Origin: Vreelandella olivaria
GTDB taxonomy: Bacteria > Pseudomonadota > Gammaproteobacteria > Pseudomonadales > Halomonadaceae
Length of the DNA stretch: 64,000 nt
Assembly: GCA_004295565.1 (NCBI GenBank)
Contig: AP019416.1
Coordinates: 1,116,001-1,180,000 of the forward strand
Direction: 5' to 3'
Shown: piece by piece, positions 1 through 10,741 of the stretch
Position numbering within the stretch: position 1 is the first letter of the stretch
Layout of the letters: each line of letters opens with the position of its first letter
Notes under the pieces: model-generated
Databases searched by the model: none
Seen by the model: only the letters and a program-made list of their open reading frames with translations
What the model was told of the DNA's origin: nothing
Program-made: the position numbers and the translations under genes

Positions 1-210
1 ATGTAGCCGGGCATTTTGGTGGCAATAGGGCCCGGTAGGGTATTGCCAATCGCCAGCACGTCGGCGAACTCTTCATCGGTTAGCCAGTGGTGGCGGGTGA
101 CGACCTCGGCCCGTACTAAGGGGAATCATGGCGGGGCCGCCACCGAAACCAAAGATACCAATGCGGAAGAAGGCCCAGAATAGTTGCCAGGAGACAGCAG
201 GTGGTTTCAT
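1..210 (-). CDS. chrA: chromate transporter ChrA family, N-terminal fragment (frameshifted, runs off the window)
   Basis: Reading down from the ATG at 210, the protein begins MKPPAVSWQLFWAFFRIG, followed by a glycine-rich GFGGGPAM stretch. After a one-base frame change near 118-125 it continues with a WLTDEEFADVLAIGNTLPGP-like segment. This order (first membrane helix, FGGGP motif, then the segment around LPGP) is typical of the amino-terminal half of the CHR/ChrA chromate ion transporter family, which exports chromate across the inner membrane. Only about 70 residues lie in the window, so half-size and full-length forms cannot be told apart. The frameshift sits in a short run of G and is probably a sequence error. 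Confidence 0.72.
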
Positions 211-389
211 GGGCGCATATCCCGCACAGCCGACGAAGGGAGAAAAATCATACTCTAGCCTTATTTATCGTTTGTAGGTTAAAAAATCGATTATCCTGTC
301 TAAAATAGAATATAGGTAGTGCCCGATCCAACGTCAACAGCGAAAAATAGAATGGACAGCGGGAGCTGAGATGAATAAAGGACATCGCC

Positions 390-1066
390 ATGAGTAATTC
401 TTTACCGACGCCAGCAGGGCCAGCAGGTACTGCATCAAGTCGTGTGTTTGATCATTTACGTAAAGATTTGGTGGGCGGGCGTTTTGTCGCTGGCGAAAAG
501 CTCGCGATCAATGCGCTTAAAGATCGCTACCAAGTCGGTTTGAGTCCGCTAAGAGAAGCGCTCAATAAATTGGCGGCTTATGGATTGCTGGTGCAGGAGA
601 ATCAGCGCGGTTTTCGGGTACCGAAGCTGTCCCGGGATGAGCTGGACGACATTGCCCAGATGTGTTTGGAAATGGAGGAATGGCGCTCGAGCGGGCGATT
701 GCTAACGGTGACTCGCTTTGGGAAGCTGACCTTTTAGCCGCTGCGCACCGCCTGAAACGGGCTGATATCACCCTGGATAAAGGCGAGGAGTGGGAACACC
801 TGCATACCCAGTTTCATCGTACCCTGGTGGCGCCCTGTGGGTCAGTGTGGTTGTTACGTTTTATTGAACAACTGCATGACCAGTTTGATCGCTATCGCCG
901 TCTGGGGCCAAAGATGCCGACGATTCGCCAAGAGCTTGACGAGCAGCACCATCAGCTTGTGGAGCTGGCGCTACAGCGGGATGCTAATGCAGCGCGTGCA
1001 TTAATGGACGACCATATCCATAAATCTTATGAGGTTGCCTTGAAGCGCTATCAAGAGCACGTGTAG
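390..1066 (+). CDS. GntR-family regulator with FCD domain, CsiR-like (frameshifted)
   Basis: The first ~95 residues form a GntR winged helix-turn-helix: a VFDHLRKDLVGGRF opening, then a recognition region around LSPLREALNKLAAYGLL. A one-base shift near 680 moves the rest into another frame, which reads ALERAIANGDSLWEADLLAA and continues to the stop at 1066. That second part is an all-helical FCD ligand-binding domain with spaced His residues (HLHTQFHRTLV and a late DEQHHQL). The composite of about 225 residues matches the usual size of the family and resembles CsiR-type repressors. The effector is unknown. It stands alone, between chrA on the other strand and a DUF1415 gene downstream. The shift looks like an artefact because both halves are full. 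Confidence 0.85.
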
Positions 1067-1143
1067 TTGGTCATGAACAGTTGGTAAACTGCTGCGCACA
1101 AAGCGTCGGCCATCGCCGACCTGACCATGACCGTGAGGGTGCA

Positions 1144-1714
1144 ATGCACACAAATAACCAACACGCAGATTATCAAGTAGCCGCGCAAACGATGAACTGG
1201 GTGCGCACCTTCATTGTGGCTCACGACATTTGCCCGTTCGCTCAACGTGAGCTAGCGCGTGACACCATCCGCGTTGAGGTAGTGCGCTCCAAGAAAATCG
1301 AAGTGGCCCTGGAGGAACTGATGGTCGAAGTTCAGTGGCTGGATGAGCATCCAGAAACAGAAACCACGCTGCTGGTATTCCCAACGCTCTTCAAAAGCTT
1401 TGATCACTACCTGGATTTTTGTTGAGCTGGCTGAAAGCATCCTTGTCGACCAGGGATATGAAGGGATCTATCAGCTCGCTACTTTTCATCCTGACTACTG
1501 CTTCGACGGGGCTGAGCCCGATGACGCCTCTAACTATACCAATCGCTCTCCCTACGCCATGGTGCATCTGTTGCGCGAAGAGAGCGTCGAAAAAGCGATT
1601 GAGTTTTACGGTGATACCGACGCTATCCCCGAGCGCAATATCGCCAAGTTAATGGCCATGGGCAGCGAAGCCGCTGAGCAGCAGTTGCAGCACTGTTTTG
1701 ATGTGAACAGCTAA
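1144..1714 (+). CDS. DUF1415 family protein (frameshifted)
   Basis: This is a small cytoplasmic protein of the DUF1415 family, function unknown. From the ATG at 1144 it reads through a conserved [19 protein letters not shown] segment (a CPFA motif near residue 35) to about 1415. A one-base change there, in a run of T, moves it into the frame that carries [20 protein letters not shown] and a FHPDYCF motif, ending at 1714. The joined product is about 189 residues, the usual size of the family. The conserved Cys and His residues suggest a redox or metal-related role, but this is inference. Its stop overlaps that of the convergent GGDEF gene by a few bases. Confidence 0.8.
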
Positions 1715-3364
1715 GGCTTATGAATCACGAGCTGATGCTTGCCTTTGCTTTTAGCCGCATATAGGGCGCTATCGGCAAGTTGTAGCACCGTTTCAATATG
1801 CAGACCGTGGTGTGGCCACCAGGCGGCGCCTGCTACAGCCCACATGGGCGCGTTTATTTTCGGGTAATAAAATCGGCTGGGCGATAGCGGTAAGTAAACG
1901 CCTGCTAACCTCATGAGTGAGCGTTTCCAGGTGCTCCTGTTTGGTTTTAAGCACCATGACGAATTCATCGCCACCTAGGCGCGCCACCACATCGCCACTG
2001 CGCAGGGCGTTTTTCAGGCGCTGGGTTATCTCAATAAGTAGCAGATCCCCCGCATGGTGGCCCAGTTCATCGTTGACCTGTTTGAAACCATCCAGATCGA
2101 TATACATGACCACCATGCTCTGCTGGTTTCTTTCCGCTTCTGGAATGGCCAACTGTAGGTATTGATTAAGAAAGGCGCGATTGGGAAGCCCCGTTAGTGG
2201 GTCAGTATTGGCTAAATCCTCCAAACGGTTGATCGTTTGACGTTGATCCAGTAGCCGGCTGACCATGTTACGCATTGAGGTCGATAGGCGCTTCATTTCC
2301 GGAGAGCCGTTTTCGAGAGGGATGCAGTCTGCTTGCTCACCCTCCTGTATTTGATCGGCGGCACTGGCTAGGCGGGTCAGTGGCACCGCCATTCTTGATG
2401 CAATCACCCAGCCAATCATCGCAAATAACAACGCTAGTAAAACACCTATGCCCATAATGGCTGCCTGTAACTGCTCGACAGGAGCAAAAGCAGACGCGAC
2501 GGGGTTGCGGGTAATCGCTATCCAGCCCAACCCAGGAAAGTCCTCGAAGCCGCTGCTACGCGCATAGCCGGTGACATACTCCTCGCCATTGGGCCAGGTC
2601 TCAATGGCCCATTGTGGTGATTTATTGGTGGGGTTAGGCATGTGCTCAAGGGTATCGAGTGACGTCCCAATCAGCGTCTCCGGCCCTAGCAGTACGGTAC
2701 CATCGGCTGCAAGTAGTAGTATTTCGTTCTCTTGGCGCTGTTTTGCGGGTGAAAACATGGATTGCTGTATATATTCGGCCCATTCCCAACTTAAATGTAC
2801 CGCCAAAACGCCTTGGAGCTCCTCATCGCGGTCATAGACCGGGGTGGCAATATCGACAAACTTAAGCGCTTCACCGCTGGGGTTAGGCAGTAGCTGGGCG
2901 AGTAGCACCGCTTCATGCACATCACCTATCCAGAGCGCCTCGCGCCCTTCAATAAATACAGGTCTTTGCGCTATTGAAACCCCCTCTAAAATTCCTCCCG
3001 TGGCTGCTTGAACAGTACCTTCTGGGTCGGTAAAGCCAATCCACGACACCACATTATGGTTGTCTTGCAAACGTTCAAGCTGCTCCCGTAGGGCGCCAGG
3101 GTTCGTGTCATTGGTGAGCGCCTGCATACCTAATAGGAGTTGTACCTCTTTAATGCGTGCATCCATGCTGCGATCCAGCTTATCCACCATTTGATAGGCT
3201 GCCTCTGAGGCGGCATTACCAATATTGGCTTCTATTTGTTGAGCCGATTCTCGTGATGCCACCCAACCAAGTAGTAGTGTCGTGGCGAACACCAGTGTGG
3301 CAATTAAAGCGATAAACCTTGAACGCAGCGAGAAGCGCGAAAACAACCAAGTATGAACAGACAT
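1711..3364 (-). CDS. membrane-bound diguanylate cyclase: CACHE sensor, HAMP, GGDEF (frameshift near C-terminus)
   Basis: Predicted to make cyclic di-GMP in response to an extracytoplasmic signal. A membrane helix near residues 17-35 is followed by a ~240-residue periplasmic region with the look of a double CACHE domain. A second membrane helix near 300-320 leads into a HAMP segment and a GGDEF domain opening at [13 protein letters not shown]. The active-site loop reads RLGGDEF, so the catalytic motif is intact. No EAL domain is present, and I see no clear RxxD inhibitory site. A one-base shift near 1820-1832 separates the last ~40 residues, whose correct frame gives [17 protein letters not shown], the normal end of a GGDEF domain. 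Confidence 0.87.
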
Positions 3365-3488
3365 TATTAGCCATCACCGATAAGAGGAACTGCTTATTAA
3401 CGTATTGTCATTAGCTGAGGGAAAGTACCTTATTTTGCTGGTTTTGCATTTAGCGGGCTATTAATGATGATTCACTTAACGGCTGGCC

Positions 3489-3633
3489 TAGGCTCTGTCT
3501 GAAAACTGGCTGCGCTCGACCATACGGCGTTAAAAATCGGCTCAAAGTACTCATTTACAACACGTAAACTCCGTCTTTTCGCCGATTTTTGCCTTGTCTG
3601 GCCTTCGCTCGCCGACTTTTCAGACAAAGCCTA
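3489..3633. repeat. 145-bp palindromic intergenic element
   Basis: The ends are 17-bp inverted repeats with one mismatch (3489-3505 and 3617-3633, TAGGCTCTGTCTGAAAA type). Inside is a second inverted pair, AAAAATCGGC and GCCGATTTTT. The whole unit could fold into a long hairpin. It lies between the convergent-side end of the chemoreceptor gene and the start of the cyclase gene, with no coding potential of its own. It resembles a MITE or REP-like element. I cannot tell from one copy whether it is mobile. Confidence 0.6.
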
Positions 3634-3669
3634 GGAAAAGGGCCAGCGACGCTGGCCCAAATAGGTGAA

Positions 3670-5334
3670 TTAAAACTCTTCCCAATCTGGAGTGGTGCTG
3701 GATAATTTTTAGATGTGTAAGAAGAGTGAGTTGTTGCCAGGGTATGCTTGGAAGCAGTGGCGGAGAGGGTTCCGAACCAGCGTTGGCAACCCGCTTCAGT
3801 TTGAAGGTGGCGACCAACTCGGCCAAACGAGTGGCTTCATCCTGGAGTGATGCAGATGCCGTGCTGGTCTCTTCAACCAATGAGACATTTTCCTGCGTGG
3901 CGGAATCCATCTGAGATACAGCCGTACTGACTTGGCTAATGCCCGACTCCTGCTCTTTTGCAGCGAGCGCAAGCTCTTGCATCATTTCCGTCACTTTACG
4001 AATCGCTTCATTAATATCCGCCATATCATGGCCATTTTTCGCTGCTTGTTCCGCACCGACCACAATACGCTGCGCGATATCTTCGATCATGGTGCGTATT
4101 TCTTTCGATGAGGTGGAGGTCTTTGTTGCTAGTGAGCGAACTTCACTCGCCACCACCGCAAAGCCTCTGCCATGCTCGCCTGCACGGGCAGCCTCCACAG
4201 AGGCATTGAGTGCCAGGATATTGGTTTGAAAGGCGATTGAGTCAATCACCTGAACAATATCGTGGACTTTGTGCGAGGTTTCTTCCAGTTCGCGCATCAG
4301 TAGGCTGGTGCGCTCAGAGGCCTGTTTGCCGGTATTCGCCTGTTGTGCTGCGTCTTGGGTTAGCTGCTGTGCTTGACCAGCGGTGTCCGCGTTCTGCCGC
4401 ACAATCGATGAAATTTCATCCATACTCGCGGCAGTTTGCTGCAACGCCGCGGCTTGTTGCTCGGTACGTGAGGCGAGGTCTTGGCTGCCTGTTGCGATTT
4501 GCGTTGAACTGGAGGCGACGGCTTCGCTACTTTGATTGAGTGTGCCAATCATGTCTTCCAGACGCTCTTGCATATCCTCCATGGCACTGTAAAGGCGGCC
4601 GATCTCGTTACGTCCTAGGGTGTCGATATGGCTGGTTAAATCCCCCTTGGCGATATTTTCACAGATGCGAACCGCACGCTGGAGTGGATTAATAACGAGC
4701 CGATTAATCATTATTTGTACAACGATATAGAGCACTATGGCCGTTAAGATAAGAGTGCCCACGGTAATGCCAAAATAACGCTGTCGCGCTGGGCTTCCGA
4801 GTGAACTTGGCTGCCCCGGCTTAGTGCATAGTTATTAAAATTACTGATTGCTGTGCTGAAGCTTGAAAATTTATGGTTGATGGGATCTCTATACGCATCG
4901 AGAGCTTCATAGCGATCATTGGCGAGATCACTTCTTAGGGCGTCAGTGACAATAAGGTTGTAATTATCGACAATGTCAGCAATGAGCGGGCGACGCTCGG
5001 AGTCAATCGGGAGCTCAAGGCCAGAGAGTTCTGCAATACGCCGGTCAGACCTTTCCAAACTTTGCAGCGCCTCTCCTAGCGCCCGCTCCGCGTTGTTTTC
5101 GTTCCCACTGCGGTAGTGCTGTGACATCCGCTCTAGCCTGACCCGCACCTCCATTAGGTTAGTTTCTGCACGGTTAGCAGCACTCGCCTGTTGAGCACTT
5201 ATCTCATTGATTTCTGATAGCAGCTGTGCAGCCTCGCGCTCTTCCATTACACCCATACTGCCCAGCACTATGATCATCGCTAAAAGCACAATCAGTGCGC
5301 CAGCAATCACTCTCTTAACTGATATGTTTTGCAT
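3670..5334 (-). CDS. methyl-accepting chemotaxis protein with C-terminal WxxF pentapeptide (frameshifted twice)
   Basis: Inner-membrane chemoreceptor. The ATG at 5334 has a well-placed AGGAGA and starts a transmembrane helix (VIAGALIVLLAMIIVLG). A ~150-residue periplasmic four-helix-type sensor follows. After a one-base shift near 4765 come the second membrane helix, HAMP, and a long methyl-accepting coiled coil. The signalling hairpin tip reads around IDSIAFQTNILALNASVEAA and GRGFAVVASEVR, the hallmark CheA/CheW contact. A second shift near 3700 hides the true end: the correct frame finishes PDWEEF then TAA at 3670, a C-terminal tether for the CheR/CheB methylation enzymes. Ligand unknown. 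An upstream in-frame start at 5361 lacks such a ribosome site. Confidence 0.88.
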
Positions 5335-5530
5335 TGATACTTCTCCTAATACTCCCCGCACCTGAATTAGTGCATAGAGGAGTTTTAAAAGGTATCAATT
5401 TCCCGTTAAAATAGTGTCTTGATTAAGTTGGCTTTAGTTTGTGATATTGTTAAATTATAAATTTCGATAAAGTCGTATAATTAAATGTTTTTTTAACTAG
5501 TTTCAAAGTTCTTTGCTAAATGGATTGCTG

Positions 5531-6025
5531 TTAAAGCGTCTTATACATCACATACGTATCGACAAAACCAAGGCGTGCGTGGCGATAAGCGTTAGGAACG
5601 GTACCCACAATGCGAAAGCCAAGTTTCTGCCATAACGCGACGGCCACTTCATTGGTGGCCACCACGGCGTTGTACTGCATGGCGAGGAACCCCAGTTCCC
5701 GTGCTTGCTGTTGAGAGTGCTCGCACATGGCACGCGCTACGCCCTTACCCCGAGCGGCGGGGGACACCATATAACCACAGTTACATACATGGTCACCGGG
5801 GCCTGCTGCATTGGTTTTTAGGTAATAAGCGCCCAGCACTTGGCCCTTTTCATCCTTGGCAACCACGCTGGCGTTAGGCGTTTTACACCATAATTGCCGG
5901 GCAGCGTCAAAGCCGATGTCTGGGTCAATCGCATAAGTCTCTTGCGCTGCCACAATGGCGTGAAAGGTTGGCCAGAAAACAACAAAATCGTCATCTGTCA
6001 TCGAAGAAAAAGCCAGTGTGGTCAT
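5531..6025 (-). CDS. GNAT-family N-acetyltransferase
   Basis: An intact 164-residue protein of the GCN5-related acetyltransferase fold, which transfers an acetyl group from acetyl-CoA to an amine. The acetyl-CoA pyrophosphate-binding motif is visible near residues 88-100 as VSPAARGKGVARAM. It is followed by the helix and the ALWQKLGF strand-loop common near the end of the domain (GFRIVGTVPNAYRH). The substrate cannot be read from the sequence. It is one of the few genes in this stretch without a frameshift and is not obviously in an operon with its neighbours. Confidence 0.85.
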   Translation of the reverse strand: MTTLAFSSMTDDDFVVFWPTFHAIVAAQETYAIDPDIGFDAARQLWCKTPNASVVAKDEKGQVLGAYYLKTNAAGPGDHVCNCGYMVSPAARGKGVARAMCEHSQQQARELGFLAMQYNAVVATNEVAVALWQKLGFRIVGTVPNAYRHARLGFVDTYVMYKTL

Positions 6026-6048
6026 CAGTATCCTCTACAGCGAAGCGC

Positions 6049-7037
6049 CTACCGAGCGACCTCAGCCACAATCTCGTAGCTACGCAGACGGTCAGCGTGA
6101 TTGTAAAATCGCTATTAATTATCAGTTCATCGGCACCCGTACGCGCTTGGAACTCCTCAAGCTCTGCTCTAACCGTCTCTGGCCCACCAATAATAGCCGC
6201 CCCTAAAACTGGCTAACCTGGGCCTGCTCCACTGGCGACCAATCGAGCTGCTCCACCGGCGGCTGCGACTGAGTGGGCTTGCCGCGAATAAGGTTTAAAA
6301 CTTCTGCTGAGCAGTCGTGGCCAGGTAGTTAGCCATTGCATCGCTCTCTGCCGCCATCACGGGAAGACCGACCATGGCGTGGGGCTTATCCAGGTGTTCC
6401 GAGGGACGAAAGTTATCACGGTACAGTCGCAGCGCTTCAAACAGGTAGCCCGGTGCGAACTGAGCCGCAAACGCGAAGGGCAAACCCAGTTTGGCGGCCA
6501 GCTGCGCGCTGTAACCGCTGGAGCCGAGCAACCAAATAGGTACATGGGTACCTTGGCCAGGCACCGCTTTGACACGCTGCTGGGGCTCTGCATCGGCTAA
6601 GTAGCTGCGCAGTTCATTCAGCAGCTGTGGAAAGTCGTCGACACCCGCGTGGGCGTTGCGGCGCATGGCCTGCATGGTGGCGCCATCCGAGCCTGGCGCA
6701 CGGCCTAAGCCTAGGTCAATACGGCCAGGGTAGAGCGTTTCCAGGGTGCCAAACTGCTCGGCGATCACCAGGGGGGATGGTTAGGCAGCATGATGCCACC
6801 GCTGCCTACGCGAATAGTGGACGTTTGCCCAGCAATATGTCCAATCAACACCGCGGTGGCGGCGCTGGCGATCCCGGCAATATTGTGGTGCTCGGCTAGC
6901 CAGTAGCGGGTATAGCCGAGTCGCTCGGTTAATTGTGCTAGGGCAACACTATCGCGAAAGGTCTCTGCGGCACTGCCGCCCTGGCGGATGGGCGCCAGAT
7001 CAAGGACAGAAAGTGCCGTGGAAGCGAGTTGGCTCAT
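6049..7037 (-). CDS. LLM-class flavin-dependent oxidoreductase (bacterial-luciferase-like; several frameshifts)
   Basis: Joined over at least four frame changes (near 6767, 6295, 6205 and 6105), this gives a protein of about 330 residues of the luciferase-like monooxygenase family. It opens with [18 protein letters not shown] and the active-site segment RYWLAEHHN. Later come [15 protein letters not shown] and [20 protein letters not shown], typical of the one-component MsnO8/YhbW-like branch that uses FMNH2 or F420-type flavins. The end was recovered as [18 protein letters not shown] followed by a stop at 6049. The substrate is unknown. The number of indels in under 1 kb is high even for this window. 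Confidence 0.85.
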
Positions 7038-7178
7038 GAGTCACCTGCAAATTAATTCGTGGGCGCGTAGAGTGAAAAATTACTTAGCGCGCTTGGTAAT
7101 TACACGTTATGCGGCCAGTGCAGATGAATTGCAAGGTGCCGACTATCCAGGTGGCGGATATACAGGCTCGCTGGCTCC

Positions 7179-7870
7179 TCACTCCTCACTTAAAGGCGGA
7201 GTGGGACGGATAAGAATTTCATTCACATCGACATGGGCAGGCTGGGCAAGCGCGTAAATTACCGCATTGGCGATATCTCGATCGTCTAAGGCATGGGCCG
7301 GAGGTTCATCAAAAAGGGCGTGTCGACCATTCCCGGTTCAATCAGTGTTACGCGCATGCCAGTGCCACGGAGCTCTTCACGCAGGTTATAGCCAATGCCG
7401 GTGACCGCCCATTTGGTCGCGCTATACATGGAGCCTGGTATCGTCGTGCGGCCTGCGGCTGAGCCAGTCAGCAATACATGGCCTTTGCTGCGTTTAAGGG
7501 CGGGCAAGCAGGCTTGAATAGTGAGTCCCACGCCATAGATATTGGTGAGAATCATCTCACGCCACTCGCTGTGGTCAGCTTCACTAAAGCCGCCGGGCGA
7601 GCCACCACGGCCAGCATTGGCAAACACGCCATCCAGGCGGCCAAAGGTTTCCAGCGCCTGCTCAACCATGGCTTGTTGCTGCTCCATGTTGGTCACGTCC
7701 AGCTCACAGGCCAGCACATTTTCCGGCCCCAGCTCTTGGGCCAGTGCGGTGAGTTTGTCGCTAGAACGGGCGGCCAATACCAGTTTATAGCCCTCACGCG
7801 CGGCTGCCCGGGCGGTGGCTGCGCCAATGCCGCTGGATGCGCCGGTAATTAATAGCACGCCGTTTTGCAT
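7179..7870 (-). CDS. short-chain dehydrogenase/reductase (SDR), classical type (one frameshift)
   Basis: NAD(P)-dependent oxidoreductase with a Rossmann fold. The cofactor motif TGASSGIG appears within the first 20 residues, an NAG motif follows at the end of the fourth strand (FANAGRGG), and the catalytic Tyr and Lys sit in YSATK. A one-base shift near 7310, in a run of T, hides the last ~45 residues. In the correct frame these read DDRDIANAVIYALAQPAHV and end at 7179. I chose ATG 7870 because AAGGAG lies eight bases before it. A GTG nine bases earlier would overlap that site. The substrate is unknown. Confidence 0.87.
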
Positions 7871-7991
7871 GGGTTGCACTCCTTGCCTGATAAATCAAGT
7901 AAGCTTTTAGCATGGCTAAGGTGACGGCATCCTGCAAATATCGGCTTAAACGGCTGGCGGCAGTGCTGCTAAGTGGCCGTTAACGGCGGCG

Positions 7992-9265
7992 TTATGTATT
8001 TGCATCCTTACGTTTCAGCATCGCGGAGAGATCGAGAATAGCTTGGGCCATATCCGCCATGCTTTTACTTTGATCCATCGAGGTTTTACGTAGAAAGCGG
8101 TAGGCCTCCTCTTCGCTCATCTCCTGGTGCGCCATGATCAGGCCCTTGGCGCGTTCAATCAATTTGCGTTCACGCAGTGCTTTGCGGGTATTTTCGAGCT
8201 CATCGCTCAGTCCCTGTAAGCGGCTAGCCTGGGCCTGGGTGAGTTCGATCAGCGAACGCCCCAGTGGAGAGGTGAGGGCGTTGGCGGTCAGGTCGCCTAA
8301 CGGTTGCCCATCATTAAGCGCCAGCAACTGTTCGCACGGCGCAGGGCATAAGTACACGTCTGCGTTTTAGCTTTCTCTAACGCATCCTCGGCCTGGGCAA
8401 TTTTGCGATGGCAAAGCACGCTCAGCTGTGAGATCAGCGCATCTTCCACCATTTTCATTGAGTCAATACGCAGGGTGGTGAGTTCGTACCAGGTTTCCCC
8501 CAGCTTATCAGGCGTATCTTTGGGTGGGGATTGCGTTGCCGACGAGCGCTGGCAGGCGATATCGCGAAGATGGCAAATACCCGACAGCGTGCGCGGTGAA
8601 AGCTCTTTTGCCATGCCTGCTGCGCTTCGGGGTCGCAAACTCTACAAAGGTGTCAAAACAGCGCTGCTGATCCTTCATTAGCTGGTTTAGCAGCGCCCGG
8701 TGGGGCTCGTCGAAGTGGCCATGGGTAAAGCCAAAGGCACCACAGGCGCGCTCTTGGCCCGCCAGCTCTTTGCCCTGCATCAAGTGGAAAATGGCCACCA
8801 GCGTACGGGTAATATCGGGGTCGATAGAGGTGTCCGCGGCCTCAAATACAATGGCCAGCAGCCCACTGGTTAATTGGTTAAACGCCTGGGTCGCTGCGTC
8901 GGGCGTGATCGCAAAGGTATCGATAGCCTGGCGGAGTGCACCCAGCTCGTCTAGCGCATACCAAACGGCGGCAATTCGTCGTAGTAAGCGCGCAGCGGCC
9001 TGGGGCGAGCCTCCTCGCTGAGCGCTTCCAGCCGTTGGCGCATTAATGTTTCGGCCTGCTGACTGTGCTGTCGGTAGGTGTCGCGGCGGGTTTTGAAGCG
9101 CTGCCCCTGGGAAACCAGGTAAATCGTCGATGCGCCACGTTCACGCTGGAGCATATGGATAAAGCGGCTAATGTCGCCGACAATATCCGCAGTGGTGGCA
9201 AGGTGGGTAAGGTTGTCGATATCGCAACGGATGGCGGTTAAGAGCAGTTGCTGCGCTGAAGACAT
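7992..9265 (-). CDS. nasR: NasR-like nitrate-sensing ANTAR antiterminator (frameshifted)
   Basis: An amino-terminal NIT (nitrate- and nitrite-sensing) helical domain begins at 9265, with a conserved MLQRERGASTIYL segment near residue 38. The protein continues through at least three frame changes (near 8955, 8635 and 8345). The carboxyl end is an ANTAR RNA-binding domain: ERKLIERAKGLIMAHQ then SEEEAYRFLRKTSMDQ, ending at 7992. NIT plus ANTAR is the architecture of Klebsiella NasR, which binds nitrate or nitrite and prevents termination in the leader of nitrate-assimilation genes. Here the neighbour upstream is a nitrate/nitrite transporter whose leader carries two ANTAR-type hairpins. The joined protein of ~425 residues fits the family. 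Confidence 0.87.
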
Positions 9266-9296
9266 AGAGATTTCCTTGGTAGCTTGCCGCCTAATG

Positions 9297-9334
9297 AAAA
9301 CACTCCCATACCGCTAAATAGCTAGATGGGAGTG
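9297..9334 (-). terminator. rho-independent terminator after narK
   Basis: Nine-base inverted repeats CACTCCCAT (9301-9309) and ATGGGAGTG (9326-9334) flank a 16-base loop. They are followed, on the minus strand, by a short run of T (9297-9300). The structure separates narK from nasR, so nasR probably has its own promoter or depends on readthrough. Confidence 0.65.
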
Positions 9335-9357
9335 TACTCGAGTGTACTGGAAAGCGT

Positions 9358-10704
9358 TTAACGCAACGACAGGGCGCCTGCGCCAACGTCATCACCAATC
9401 GCATCGCGGTAGGCTTTGGCCTCTTCTGCTTCAGTGGCATCACTAAAGCGTACCAGTAGCACACAGGAGGCCAGCACCAGTACCGTGAGGCCTAAATAGA
9501 ACAGTCCTTGTTGATAGCTCAGGCTTTCGCTGCGGAACAAAAAGGCTGCGCCTACCGCGCCCACGTTACCGCCAGCGCCGACAATCCCTGCGACGGCCCC
9601 CAAGGCTTTTGTTAATAAACGGGACAACACCGTAGGTGGCGCCTTCCGCCATCTGCACAAACAGGCTGAACACGAGCATGATGCCAATCGCCAGGCTCAA
9701 GACGTGCATCTGTGAGAACGCCACCAACGCAATACCTTCGCAAACCAAGGCAATAAACAGCCAGCGAACGCGCCCTTTCAGGCCCCCCTTGCTTGGCGAA
9801 AAGATCCGAGAAAACGCCTCCTAGGGTACGCGCAAAAATATTCATTAACCCGAACAAGCCAGCGATCAGACCCGCGGTAGCCAGGGTGAGATCAAACTTA
9901 TCGAAGAAGTAGATGGCGGCAATATTGTTGATTGTCAGCTCCACGCCAAAGCAGAGGCCGTAGACAACGAACAGTGCCCACACACGGATATCCTTGGCGG
10001 CGGCTAAAAACTTTGCGCGGCACCGTTTTCGCCGGAAGCTTCAGGCAGTTCACCCCGAGCGCGCAGGTCGCTGAAATTACCATTGGGGCATCCTGGGTGA
10101 AGAACCAGTAACCAATACCGGTAAAGAACATCACTACGCCAGGCACCATCATCGCCAGGCGCCAGCCAAAGGCCTCATTCACGCCCAGCATCAGCATGCC
10201 AGAGAAGATCAGTGGCATTAGAATTTGTGTGGTGCCACCACCCAGGTTGCCCCAGCCCGCGCTGGTAGCGTTGGCGGTACCAACCACATTGGACGCGAAC
10301 ATCATCGACGTGTGGTACTGGGTAATTACGAAAGAGGCACCGATGGCCCCAATGGCCAAGCGCGCTAATAAAAAGGTTTCAAAGCTATCGGCCAAGCCAA
10401 TGCCCATTACCGGGAGTGCGCCCAATAGCAGTAGCCCGGTATAGGTTTTGCGCGGGCCGATCCGGTCACACAGTACGCCAATGGCAAGGCGTACTATCAC
10501 GGTGATCGCTACTGAAGCGATAATCGTATTGCCGATTTGTGTTTGTGTCAGCGAAAGATCTTCACGAACGATCGCCATAAGAGGGCGATGCCGAACCAGC
10601 CAAAAACAGATATGAAATGCGAACCATGAGAAGTGGAAAGCGCGCATCTGAGGGGTCGAGAAGTTGAATAACCGAATGCGGTTGGCTTTGTTGCGTATGT
10701 CCAT
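9358..10704 (-). CDS. narK: NarK-type nitrate/nitrite transporter, MFS (several frameshifts)
   Basis: Twelve-helix major facilitator of the NNP (nitrate/nitrite porter) branch. The first frame carries the helix 2-3 loop RLAIGVLCDRIGPRKTYTG and a glycine-rich nitrate signature around ATSAGWGNLGGGTTQILMP, near residues 165-185. After frame changes near 10590, 10055, 9780 and 9610, the later helices and a second glycine-rich signature (GAVAGIVGAGGNVGAVGAAF) appear. Both signature motifs are thus kept. It probably imports nitrate for assimilation, or exchanges nitrate and nitrite, across the inner membrane. It lies upstream of nasR, and its own leader has features expected of an ANTAR-controlled attenuator. 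Confidence 0.87.
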
Positions 10705-10741
10705 GGGATGGCCTCACGGGGCATAAAACGAGTTGATCGCT

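Noticed and set aside
1793-6768. Reading the many split genes as true pseudogenes or programmed frameshifts
   Set aside because: The breaks are single-base, occur in most genes including essential-type ones, and lack slippery-site or decay signatures; sequence error is simpler.
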